Virus record (IMG/VR): IMGVR_UViG_3300020205_002774
Coordinates: 1 to 20,857 of that record
DNA: 20,857 bases
Source of the DNA: a virus
Direction: 5' to 3' (one strand)
This document shows, piece after piece, positions 5,886 to 13,239 of this stretch. The notes under the pieces are model-generated. The model was not told the origin of the DNA. It saw only the letters and a program-made list of their open reading frames with translations, and made no database searches. Numbering within the stretch: the first letter of the stretch is position 1; each line of letters opens with the position of its first letter. The translations under genes and the position numbers were made by a program.

Positions 5886-6550
5886 AGAACCCAACGTGGT
5901 CGTTCAGTGCCATTAAGTTGTTTGAACAGTGCCCGAGGAAGTACTACCACCTCAAGATCAAGAAGGACGTTAAAGACGAGCAGCACGAAGCGGCGCTGTA
6001 CGGCGAGCAGTTTCACGAGGCGGCAGAGTTTTACGTGTCCGACCAAGCGGAGCTACCAAAGCAGTTCTGGTTTGCCAAGACGGCGCTGGACAAGCTCAAA
6101 GCCCTGCCGGGTGAGAAGCTGTGCGAGTACAAGATGGGGCTGACGGAAGACCTTGAGGCGTGCGACATGGATGACCCCAAGGTGTGGTGGCGCGGTATAG
6201 CAGACCTCAGTATCATCGACGGAACAAAGGCGAAGGTGCTCGACTACAAAGCGGGCAAGAGTGCCAAGTACGCAGACACTGACCAGTTAGAGCTGATGGC
6301 GTTGGCAACGTTCAAGCACTTCCCGCAGGTTGAATCAGTCGATGCGGCGCTGTTCTTTGTGATAGCCAAAGCGTTCATACGCAAGAAGTACCTGCGAGAG
6401 GACGCGCCGGGGCTGTGGGCGAAATGGTTGAAGCGGTACGGACGGATATTAACGGCGATAGAATCCGGGGTCTGGAACCCCAAAACATCAGGGCTGTGTA
6501 AGAAGTACTGCGTAGTACTAAGCTGCCCTCATAACGGGAGGAACATGTGA
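5882..6550 (+). CDS. PD-(D/E)XK nuclease, RecB/Cas4-like with four-cysteine Fe-S motif
   Basis: A 222-residue nuclease of the PDDEXK_1 (Cas4/RecB) type, which degrades or trims DNA ends in a metal-dependent way. Visible motifs: SFSAIKLFEQCPRKYY at the N-terminus with C17; YGEQFHEAAEF with the first metal-ligand His; RGIADLSIID with Asp; VLDYKAGK (the D-x-K core); and TDQLELMALATF (the Q motif). C206, C210 and C215 at the C-terminus, with C17, give the split one-plus-three cysteine arrangement of Cas4/AddB Fe-S nucleases. The GTG start overlaps the polymerase stop, pointing to a role in replication or recombination. Although Cas4 relatives help CRISPR adaptation, there is no cas1/cas2 here. 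Any link with the TIGR array is speculation. Confidence 0.88.
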   Translation: MKNPTWSFSAIKLFEQCPRKYYHLKIKKDVKDEQHEAALYGEQFHEAAEFYVSDQAELPKQFWFAKTALDKLKALPGEKLCEYKMGLTEDLEACDMDDPKVWWRGIADLSIIDGTKAKVLDYKAGKSAKYADTDQLELMALATFKHFPQVESVDAALFFVIAKAFIRKKYLREDAPGLWAKWLKRYGRILTAIESGVWNPKTSGLCKKYCVVLSCPHNGRNM

Positions 6551-6828
6551 TGCCCAGTTCAAAAAACTATGTGCGTGACTACAAGCAAGAAGCCAAGACC
6601 GCCAAAGCCCGCGGGGAACACGGGGACCGAATGGAGCGCCAGCGTGCACGGCGCGCAGTCGACAAGACCGGTGCGGACAAGAACAACAACGGCACGGCGG
6701 ACAAGCGTGAGGGTAAAGATGTGTCTCACAACAAGATGCTCAAGGACGGCGGCAGTAACGCTGATGGATACAAAATAGAGTCCGCCAGCGCCAACCGCAG
6801 CCGCAACGGCCAAAACCCGAAGAAGTAA
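6550..6828 (+). CDS. HNH-like small basic protein, catalytic residues uncertain
   Basis: A 92-residue, very basic protein. The layout N-Y-x-R-D-Y-x-x-E at the N-terminus, an Arg-rich middle, then GKDVSHNKMLKDGGSN and ending SASANRSRNG resembles small phage HNH proteins, whose core is usually D-H...N...N with an N-R-S-R tail. Here the Asp-His pair reads Ser-His (V-S-H), so cleavage activity is doubtful and a DNA-binding or structural role is equally possible. GGGAGG at 6536-6541 lies 8 nt before ATG 6550; a GTG at 6547 in the same frame is closer than ideal, so 6550 is chosen. The stop of the nuclease gene (TGA) shares its A with this ATG. Confidence 0.6.
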   Translation: MPSSKNYVRDYKQEAKTAKARGEHGDRMERQRARRAVDKTGADKNNNGTADKREGKDVSHNKMLKDGGSNADGYKIESASANRSRNGQNPKK

Positions 6829-6836
6829 GGGCAACA

Positions 6837-8375
6837 ATGCAGATTTACGACAACAAAGCTGTACTGCTGCGGGTACGCAATCCGCAGCAGATATTAAACA
6901 CCATACCTAAAAGCAAGCAACTACCAGACGGGAGGATCGCAGTAAACTGGGGACTGGAAGAAATGCAGGTGCTTAAAAACATCGGCGTTAAGCAAGTCCC
7001 CTCGCCTATAAATAGGTCATACGGCTGGCCCGGGCTGTACACCCCGTTCGCACACCAGCGCACCACGGCGGAGTTTTTGACACTGAACCGTAGAGCGTTC
7101 TGCTTTAGCCAGCAGGGGTCGGGCAAGACTGCGGCAGCGGCGTGGGCAGCAGACTACTTGATAACAGCCGGGGTTGTTCAGCGCGTGCTGGTGGTGTGCC
7201 CACTGTCCATCATGGATGTGGCGTGGCGATCAGACTTCTTTAAAACCATCATGCACCGCAAGGTGGACATTGCCCACGGCAACGCCGACAAGCGTAAAGC
7301 TGTGATAGAGGGCGACGCAGAGTTTGTAGTGACCAACTACGACACCGTGGTTAACTCTTTGGAAGACCTCAAGTACGGCCGATTCGACTTAATAATCTGC
7401 GATGAAGCGACGTACCTGAAGAACGTGCAGACCAAACGGTGGAAGGCTCTCAAGCAGTTGGTGGGGCCAGACACGTGGTTGTGGATGATGACCGGTACCC
7501 CTGCGGCGCAGTCCCCAGAAGACGCGTACGGGCTAGCGAAGTTGGTGAACCCCAACGGCGTGCCCAAGTATTTCACAGGGTTCCGTGATCTGGTCATGTA
7601 CAAGTTAACCCAGTTCAAGTATATACCACGGCCCGACTCTAAAAATATCGTGCATGAAGCACTGCAACCCGCGATACGGTTTACAAAAGCCGAGTGTATG
7701 GACCTGCCGGACATGGTTACCGTCAAGCGCAAGGTGGAGTTGACCGCACAGCAGGCCAAGTACTACAGCATCATGAAGAAGCAGATGGTGATTGAGGCTG
7801 CAGGTGAGCAGGTAACCGCAGTAAATGCGGCGGTGAAGCTGGGCAAGTTACTGCAGATTTCGGCAGGGGCTGTGTACAGTCAGGACGGGGAGACCATAGA
7901 GTTTGACATCAGCAGCCGCTACAACGTGCTCATGGAAGTTATTAACGAGACGGAAAACAAGGTGCTGATCTTTGCCCCGTTCCGCAGTGTCATTGGGATA
8001 CTGACCGCTCGGCTGAACAGCGATGGAATTACCGCAGAGATTATCAACGGCAGCGTTAGCGCGTCTAACCGCACGGACATCTTCCAGAGGTTTCAAACCA
8101 CGGACAGTCCTCGGGTGCTGGTGATACAGCCGCAAGCTGCGGCGCACGGGGTAACCCTGACTGCAGCGGATACAGTTGTGTGGTGGGGGCCGACGTCATC
8201 GGTGGAAATATACGAGCAGGCAAACGCCCGGGTGCACCGTGCAGGGCAGAAGAATAAGTGCACCGTGGTGCAGCTACAAGGCTCGGAAGCGGAGGGGCAC
8301 GTCTTTTCTATGCTGCAGACAAAAGTCAACGTGCATTCAGCAATGATAGATTTGTATAAAAAAGTACTTGCGTAG
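6837..8375 (+). CDS. SNF2-family DNA helicase/translocase
   Basis: A superfamily 2 helicase of 512 residues, ATP-driven and acting on DNA. Motifs in order: an H-Q pair at 73-74 after the N-terminal segment; Walker A QQGSGKT with K97; the T-N-Y-D motif at about 166-169; motif II DEAT at 189-192; TGTP at 219-222; and motif VI QANARVHRAGQ at 461-471 with the arginine-finger Arg residues. RVHRAGQ is characteristic of SNF2/RapA-like proteins. The length is that of the bare two-lobe motor with no added domains. Phages of this type carry it beside the polymerase, where it probably remodels forks or recombination intermediates. The start is ATG 6837, nine bases after the HNH-like gene. Confidence 0.93.
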   Translation: MQIYDNKAVLLRVRNPQQILNTIPKSKQLPDGRIAVNWGLEEMQVLKNIGVKQVPSPINRSYGWPGLYTPFAHQRTTAEFLTLNRRAFCFSQQGSGKTAAAAWAADYLITAGVVQRVLVVCPLSIMDVAWRSDFFKTIMHRKVDIAHGNADKRKAVIEGDAEFVVTNYDTVVNSLEDLKYGRFDLIICDEATYLKNVQTKRWKALKQLVGPDTWLWMMTGTPAAQSPEDAYGLAKLVNPNGVPKYFTGFRDLVMYKLTQFKYIPRPDSKNIVHEALQPAIRFTKAECMDLPDMVTVKRKVELTAQQAKYYSIMKKQMVIEAAGEQVTAVNAAVKLGKLLQISAGAVYSQDGETIEFDISSRYNVLMEVINETENKVLIFAPFRSVIGILTARLNSDGITAEIINGSVSASNRTDIFQRFQTTDSPRVLVIQPQAAAHGVTLTAADTVVWWGPTSSVEIYEQANARVHRAGQKNKCTVVQLQGSEAEGHVFSMLQTKVNVHSAMIDLYKKVLA

Positions 8376-8424
8376 TATAAATAAGGATAGTAAAGTTCGC
8401 TAAACACCCAGCCCCGAGGACGAT

Positions 8425-8841
8425 ATGGCTACCGAGAAAGCAGTTGAGACGGAGGACCCCAAGCTTACAAAGCTGGTGCGGGTCTACCTTAAGATGAAAG
8501 AAACGAACGAGGCAATAGCGAAAGAGTACGACGACAAGGCAAAAGATATTAAAGATAAGATGGCGCTGGTAAAGGGTGCGCTACTTGATTACTGCAGGGA
8601 GCACGGGGTGGAGGGAGCCCGCACGAAGTCAGGGTTGTTCTACCGCACCACGACGACCAACTACTGGACAAACGATTGGACGTCTATGCACGAGTTTGTA
8701 CTGGAGCACAAAGTGCCCGACCTGCTTGAAAAGCGACTGCATCAAGGGAACATGAAGCAGTTTTTGGAAGATAACCCCGACGTTCTGCCCCCGGGCATGA
8801 ACACGGAAACAAAGTACCAGATCAGTATTCGGAGAAAGTAA
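8425..8841 (+). CDS. Gp157-like phage protein
   Basis: A 138-residue protein. Residues about 12-60 form a long charged helix with coiled-coil character; the second half, including TKSGLFYRTTTTNYW and a C-terminal I-S-I-R-R-K strand, has the beta-rich look of the C-terminus of Siphovirus Gp157-type proteins. That family is found among phage replication and recombination genes beside ssDNA-binding proteins, as here, but its activity is not well defined. GAGGA at 8416-8420 is 4 nt before the ATG. The TAA overlaps the next ATG (TAATG). The family assignment is tentative; the gene is secure. Confidence 0.55.
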   Translation: MATEKAVETEDPKLTKLVRVYLKMKETNEAIAKEYDDKAKDIKDKMALVKGALLDYCREHGVEGARTKSGLFYRTTTTNYWTNDWTSMHEFVLEHKVPDLLEKRLHQGNMKQFLEDNPDVLPPGMNTETKYQISIRRK

Positions 8842-9065
8842 TGAGTGACGACAACCTTATCAGAATAGGTGAGCTGGCTGACCGCTTGCAGGTGTCTACC
8901 ATCACGGTTAGAAACTGGATGGACAGTGGGAAGATACCTAAAAGCTCGTATATCGCCGTTGCTGGCGACACCAGAACAACATACAGGTTTGATTACGATA
9001 AGGTGCGAGACCATCTTAGCGCCGATAACGCCGAAGGGCGAAAGCAACTTGAACTAGATTTATAA
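8841..9065 (+). CDS. MerR/excisionase-type helix-turn-helix protein
   Basis: A 74-residue protein that is almost all one DNA-binding domain. LIRIGELADRLQVSTITVRNWMDSGKIP (residues 6-33) is the winged-helix/HTH_17 pattern of MerR-like and excisionase-like proteins: I-G-E-L-A...V-S...T-V-R-N-W...G-x-I-P. The remainder carries a Y-R-F-D wing-like strand and an acidic tail. It could be a phage transcription regulator or a recombination directionality factor; no integrase is in the window to support the latter. It is coupled to the previous gene by a TAATG overlap. Confidence 0.75.
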   Translation: MSDDNLIRIGELADRLQVSTITVRNWMDSGKIPKSSYIAVAGDTRTTYRFDYDKVRDHLSADNAEGRKQLELDL

Positions 9066-9091
9066 CACCAAATTAAAACACAGAGGTTAGC

Positions 9092-10054
9092 ATGAGCAAC
9101 ATGACATTGTTTGAAGGCAAGAAGTTTAAACTACCAGCAATGCCCGCTGGTTTTGAAGACAGCATAACCAAGACCCTTGCGGGCGGTGGTGGTGGTTCTG
9201 GCGGTCGCCGTATATCCATCAAGGGCAAGGCGTTTCGGCAGGTAGTCAACGGCGAAGAGATTCACGTTAGCGAAGACCGCGTACTGGATGTCATTCTAGT
9301 TAACGCCGCACCAGTGTCACGCCAGTACTACCAAGGTGCATACGACCCTAAAGCACAAGCGGTTCCGCCTACGTGCTGGTCATCAAATACTCAGGCGCCA
9401 GACCCAGCAGTGCCAGAAGACCAACGCCAGAGCGGTACGTGCGGTACGTGCCCCAACAACATCAAGGGATCAGGCCAAGGCGATTCTCGTGCGTGCCGCT
9501 ACTCCCAGCGCGTTGCTGTGATGCTCGATGGCGACATTGAAAAGAGAGAGGTGTATCAACTGCAACTGCCCGCTACCAGCGTATTTGGTGACGGCAAGGA
9601 CGGCAAGCTGGGCCTGCAAGCGTATGGCAAGTTCCTAGCAGCCAACAACGTGCACGCAATCTCCGTAGTGACCCGCATGAAGTTTGACGTAGCCAGTGAA
9701 CAGCCCAAGCTGTCCTTCAGCGCGGTGCGCCCACTGGATCAGGAAGAGCTGGAGACCGCTCTTGAAATGCGCGACTCCAAGGAATCTAAGGACGCCGTCA
9801 CACTGACAGTAGGTGCATTTGATGGTGCGAGAAAGTCGCAAGCACAGGACGCACCCACTGCGCCCAAGAAGAAAGCAGCACCTGTCGTAGAAGAAGATGA
9901 CGAGGAGCCAGCACCTGCGCCCAAGAAGAAAGCGGCCCCTGTCGTAGAAGAAGATGACGACGAAGAGCCCGTTGTGCGATCCAACAAGAAAGCGGCCGCT
10001 AAAGAAACCCCTGCGGCTGGGTTGGATGACCTGATAGATGAATGGGACGACTAA
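9092..10054 (+). CDS. Putative single-stranded DNA-binding protein with acidic tail
   Basis: A protein of 320 residues with three parts. Residues 1-60 include a Gly-rich linker (30-38). The core (60-220) holds four cysteines, C95, C117, C120 and C135 (P-T-C-W, then G-T-C-G-T-C-P, then A-C-R), likely one zinc site. The C-terminus (245-320) is low-complexity, with P-K-K-K-A-A-P-V-V-E-E-D-D blocks repeated every 19 residues, and ends in DDLIDEWDD. An acidic, aromatic-containing tip is typical of ssDNA-binding proteins that recruit partners, and the place between helicase and primase genes fits. I see no direct OB-fold signature, so this is inference. GAGG at 9083-9086 precedes the ATG. Confidence 0.6.
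   Translation: MSNMTLFEGKKFKLPAMPAGFEDSITKTLAGGGGGSGGRRISIKGKAFRQVVNGEEIHVSEDRVLDVILVNAAPVSRQYYQGAYDPKAQAVPPTCWSSNTQAPDPAVPEDQRQSGTCGTCPNNIKGSGQGDSRACRYSQRVAVMLDGDIEKREVYQLQLPATSVFGDGKDGKLGLQAYGKFLAANNVHAISVVTRMKFDVASEQPKLSFSAVRPLDQEELETALEMRDSKESKDAVTLTVGAFDGARKSQAQDAPTAPKKKAAPVVEEDDEEPAPAPKKKAAPVVEEDDDEEPVVRSNKKAAAKETPAAGLDDLIDEWDD
9860..9973 (+). repeat. 57-bp tandem repeat inside the ssDNA-binding-protein gene
   Basis: GCGCCCAAGAAGAAAGC begins at 9860 and again at 9917, giving a 57-bp (19-codon) period with two copies. It encodes the alternating basic/acidic P-K-K-K...E-E-D-D tail blocks. A partial third block (NKKAAAKE) follows. Confidence 0.8.
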
Positions 10055-10082
10055 CTCTAAGAGTTGGCAGGTACTTTATGGC

Positions 10083-10102
10083 GGGGGCGCTGCGGCGCCC
10101 CC
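10083..10102 (+). terminator. GC-rich perfect hairpin, possible terminator
   Basis: GGGGGCGC (10083-10090) and GCGCCCCC (10095-10102) form a perfect 8-bp stem with a TGCG loop, in the gap between the ssDNA-binding-protein gene and the primase gene. It is followed by TGTCGTCTCT, a weak T-rich stretch. It could be an intrinsic terminator or an attenuator between the two genes. Confidence 0.5.
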
Positions 10103-10130
10103 TGTCGTCTCTAGCGATAAAGGTTAGCGT

Positions 10131-13019
10131 ATGGGCGCAATAAAATTCTTAGAACACGTGCTGGCGCAAGGGCAGAACTACTGCATATTTGCCGTCAATG
10201 GGGGTTCGGGTCAGAAGCTGATTACACAAAAGTTTTTGGCATCGATACCGGAGATGGACGAGCTTGCGGAAACTCTTAATGAAGATGATAACGACGTGTA
10301 TTTTGCTCTGGCTTCTTTTGTTGCCCCGGGCAAACGCACCGCAGACAACGCCGAAAAGCTGCGATCATTCTTCCTTGACTTAGACTGCGGCAAGGACAAG
10401 GGCGACAAAGGTTTCCCTACGCAGCAAGCTGCGGTGAAGGCGGTTAGGGTATTCTGCCAGACACACCAGCTTCCAAAACCCACGATGGTTAACTCCGGGC
10501 GGGGGCTTCATGTTTACTGGGCAATGGATGAAGACTTGGAGAAGGCTGACTGGCTTCCTCTGGCAGTGCGCTTCAAACAGATGTGCCTTAACCACGGACT
10601 GAATATAGACCCGGTCGTCTCGGCCGATTGCGCTAGAGTGCTGCGATACCCGGGCACGCGCAACCACAAGGACAGCCCGCCAAAGAACGTGGCGGTGTTG
10701 GCAGACCTAGAACCAGCGCTGTCGCTGGATAAGTTCAAAGCCATTCTGGATCACTACATCCCAGAAGGCGTGGTGCCACCTAAAAAGACTCGCTCCAACG
10801 CAGCTGACCCCATGATGGCGTCGCTGATGGGAAACTCCACCAGCCGATTCAAGACCATACTGGAGAAGAGTGCCAAGGGTCGCGGCTGTGCGCAGTTAGC
10901 CTACTCGGCTGCAAACCAAGAGGACGTGGACGAGCCGCTGTGGCGTGCGGCGCTGTCCATTGCGGTCAACTGCGTAGACGGTGACAAAGCAATACACGTG
11001 GTTTCTAAGCGTCATCCAGACTACGACGCTGCCGTTACCATCGACAAAGCGAAGAAGACCGCTGGCCCGTATCACTGCACTACCTTTGACGGGCTTAACC
11101 CGGGACTGTGCGGTAAATGCCCACACAAGGGGAAGATAACATCACCTATTCAGCTTGGCCGGGAGATCATTCGGGCGCAGGAAGAAGACAACGTCGTGTT
11201 TGATAGACCGGAACAGATGAAGACCGTAGAGCTGCAGGCGTACACCATACCCAAATATCCCTCGCCATACTTCAGGGGTAAAAACGGCGGCGTGTATGTC
11301 CAATCGGCGGACCGTGAGGGTGATCCCGTGGAGATGCTCGTGTATGAGCACGATCTCTATGTACTTCGCCGCACAGACGACCCAGAAGACGGGGCGTCCC
11401 TTGTCGTGCGTGTGCACCTGCCATACGACGGCGTAAAAGAATTTACCGTACCGCTTACCGCAGCAACATCGAGAGACGAGCTGCGTAAGTACTTATCTAA
11501 AAACAGCGTAGCAGTAGCTACCGCAGCGCATTGGGATGCTCTTATGACATACATACTAAAGTGGGAATCAAGTTTAGAAAACACATCGGCCGCAGACCTA
11601 AGCAGAAGGCAATTCGGCTGGGGGGATGACGGCTTCACCTCGTTTACACTGGGCCGTGCTCGCGTGCTTCCAGACCGGGTAGAGCTCAACGCTCCATCAA
11701 CTAAGACCTCGCACCTGTTTCCAATGTTTGAACCGCAGGGGTCGTTGGACGAATGGAAGAAGAACTTGGAGTTCTTCAACAAGCCCGGGTTTGAGTCGTA
11801 CCAGTACATTATCGGCACAGCATTCGGCTCGGTACTTACCAAGATGACTGCAATCAAGGGCTCTATATTCCACTTCCATAGCAAGGACTCAGGCTATGGC
11901 AAGACAACGGTACTGCTGGCAGCGGCTAGTCTGTGGGCAGACCCGGCCAAGTTCGTCAAGTTTGAGCGTGATACATACCACGACAAAATGAATTACGCGG
12001 AGACGCTTAAAGACTTGCCGCTGTACTGCGACGAGATGACGAACATGCAGCCCAAAGAGGCCAGTGACTTTATCTACCAGATTCCCAGTGGTAAGCAGCG
12101 CGGCCGACTGAGCCAAGGAGCCAACTCCTCCCGCTGGCGCGGAGACCCATGGAGCTTTATATGCGTGACCACTGGCAACATGAGCCTTATCTCAAAGGTA
12201 AACTCGTACAAGGACGCATCAAAGGCAGAAGCGCAGCGTGTGCTGGAGTTCTCCCCACAGAAGCAGCAGTTGCCTAAGCAAGACACCGACGAGCTGGCGA
12301 AATCCATTGAGCGACACTTTGGGCACGCAGCAATACCGTACCTGCAGTACATCATGAATAACTTGGACGAAGTTCAAAAGCTGCTGATTAGTATTCAACA
12401 GACCATCGACACCCGTGCGGGACTGACTGCAGAGAACCGATTCTGGTCTGCGCAAGTGGCATGTGATATTACAGGTCTACTGATTGCCAAGCGGTTAAAG
12501 TTCATAGACTTCGATGTCAGGGCGTTGCTGGACTGGGCTGTCGATTACCTGCGAGATTACAAGCGAGAGGACACCAGCACGCACAATCAAGACGCGACGC
12601 AGGTTGTCAGCGACTACTTCTACGCCAATGTTAACGATTTCCTGCGCATTCGTAACTCAGGTGAAGGCAGGCTCGATGCCAGCGGTCGACCGGATGTACT
12701 AGACCATCTAGTGGTCCCCGAAGCGATGCCGAGAAACGCGATGCTGGGTCGATTGGAGACGGACACCAACACACTGTTCCTTATGCCGAAACCTTTCAGA
12801 TCATGGTGCGCGGAGCGCCAGCTAGACTTTACCGAGATTGTCAAAGAACTGCGCACCTTGCCGTGTGGCGCCAAGACCGTCTCAAAGCGTATGGGTAAGG
12901 GCACCAAGCTGAACCTGCCGCCGGTAAGTGTGCTTAGGCTTAAAGGAGCGACGTGGATGAGCGACACGGGGACCGACGATGAAGTCATCAGTGATAACAA
13001 GAAAGCCGAGGAAGAATGA
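10131..13019 (+). CDS. AEP primase / DUF927 helicase fusion
   Basis: A replication protein of 962 residues. The N-terminal third is an archaeo-eukaryotic-type primase: FFLDLDCG gives D83 and D85, SGRGLHVYW gives the S-x-x-x-x-H motif with H127, and SADCARVLRYPGTRN gives D166, the three AEP catalytic motifs. A Cys-containing spacer (about 310-340, with C-x-K-C-P-H-K) may bind zinc. Residues about 400-730 look like DUF927, a ring-type helicase: Walker A DSGYGKTT with K591, Walker B LPLYCDEM with D634 and E635, and a later TTGN sensor-like motif. The C-terminus is helical. The protein would both prime and unwind. It has the same upstream motif AGGTTAGC as the ssDNA-binding-protein gene; AAAGG at 10119-10123 is 7 nt from the ATG. 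Confidence 0.88.
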   Translation: MGAIKFLEHVLAQGQNYCIFAVNGGSGQKLITQKFLASIPEMDELAETLNEDDNDVYFALASFVAPGKRTADNAEKLRSFFLDLDCGKDKGDKGFPTQQAAVKAVRVFCQTHQLPKPTMVNSGRGLHVYWAMDEDLEKADWLPLAVRFKQMCLNHGLNIDPVVSADCARVLRYPGTRNHKDSPPKNVAVLADLEPALSLDKFKAILDHYIPEGVVPPKKTRSNAADPMMASLMGNSTSRFKTILEKSAKGRGCAQLAYSAANQEDVDEPLWRAALSIAVNCVDGDKAIHVVSKRHPDYDAAVTIDKAKKTAGPYHCTTFDGLNPGLCGKCPHKGKITSPIQLGREIIRAQEEDNVVFDRPEQMKTVELQAYTIPKYPSPYFRGKNGGVYVQSADREGDPVEMLVYEHDLYVLRRTDDPEDGASLVVRVHLPYDGVKEFTVPLTAATSRDELRKYLSKNSVAVATAAHWDALMTYILKWESSLENTSAADLSRRQFGWGDDGFTSFTLGRARVLPDRVELNAPSTKTSHLFPMFEPQGSLDEWKKNLEFFNKPGFESYQYIIGTAFGSVLTKMTAIKGSIFHFHSKDSGYGKTTVLLAAASLWADPAKFVKFERDTYHDKMNYAETLKDLPLYCDEMTNMQPKEASDFIYQIPSGKQRGRLSQGANSSRWRGDPWSFICVTTGNMSLISKVNSYKDASKAEAQRVLEFSPQKQQLPKQDTDELAKSIERHFGHAAIPYLQYIMNNLDEVQKLLISIQQTIDTRAGLTAENRFWSAQVACDITGLLIAKRLKFIDFDVRALLDWAVDYLRDYKREDTSTHNQDATQVVSDYFYANVNDFLRIRNSGEGRLDASGRPDVLDHLVVPEAMPRNAMLGRLETDTNTLFLMPKPFRSWCAERQLDFTEIVKELRTLPCGAKTVSKRMGKGTKLNLPPVSVLRLKGATWMSDTGTDDEVISDNKKAEEE

Positions 13020-13035
13020 TAGCCGGGGGGTGGCC

Positions 13036-13239
13036 ATGGATTTGGCCCCCGATGGTTTACGCATGGTGGTGAACTGGAAGACCTTTGATCCCGGGTGTTC
13101 TGTGTTCGTCCCCTGCCTCGATATGGTGGAAGCCGTTTCTCAATTTTATGAGATCGCACAGCGCAAGGGCTGGCTGTGCGACCACCGGTACCGGATAGAA
13201 AATAAACTGCAGGGGGTTCGGTTCTGGAGACTGGCCTAA
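13036..13239 (+). CDS. Small phage protein
   Basis: A 67-residue protein. FDPGCSVFVPCLD (16-28) and GVRFWRLA at the end resemble a small phage protein family of unknown function in which W-x-x-x-x-x-G-x-S-V-F-V-P is followed by a V-R-F-W-R end. A longer reading from ATG 12979 would overlap the end of the primase gene; ATG 13036, after a G-rich stretch with GGGGGGTGG, is preferred. Its TAA overlaps the stop of the opposite-strand virion gene by 4 bp, so this is the last gene of the rightward module. Confidence 0.6.
   Translation: MDLAPDGLRMVVNWKTFDPGCSVFVPCLDMVEAVSQFYEIAQRKGWLCDHRYRIENKLQGVRFWRLA

Noticed and set aside
7731-7739. Exact match of spacer B of unit 23 (AAGGTGGAG) in the helicase gene, as self-target
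   Set aside because: A 9-nt match in 20 kb is expected by chance given 46 spacers, and the partner spacer TGATTGTCC has no match beside it.
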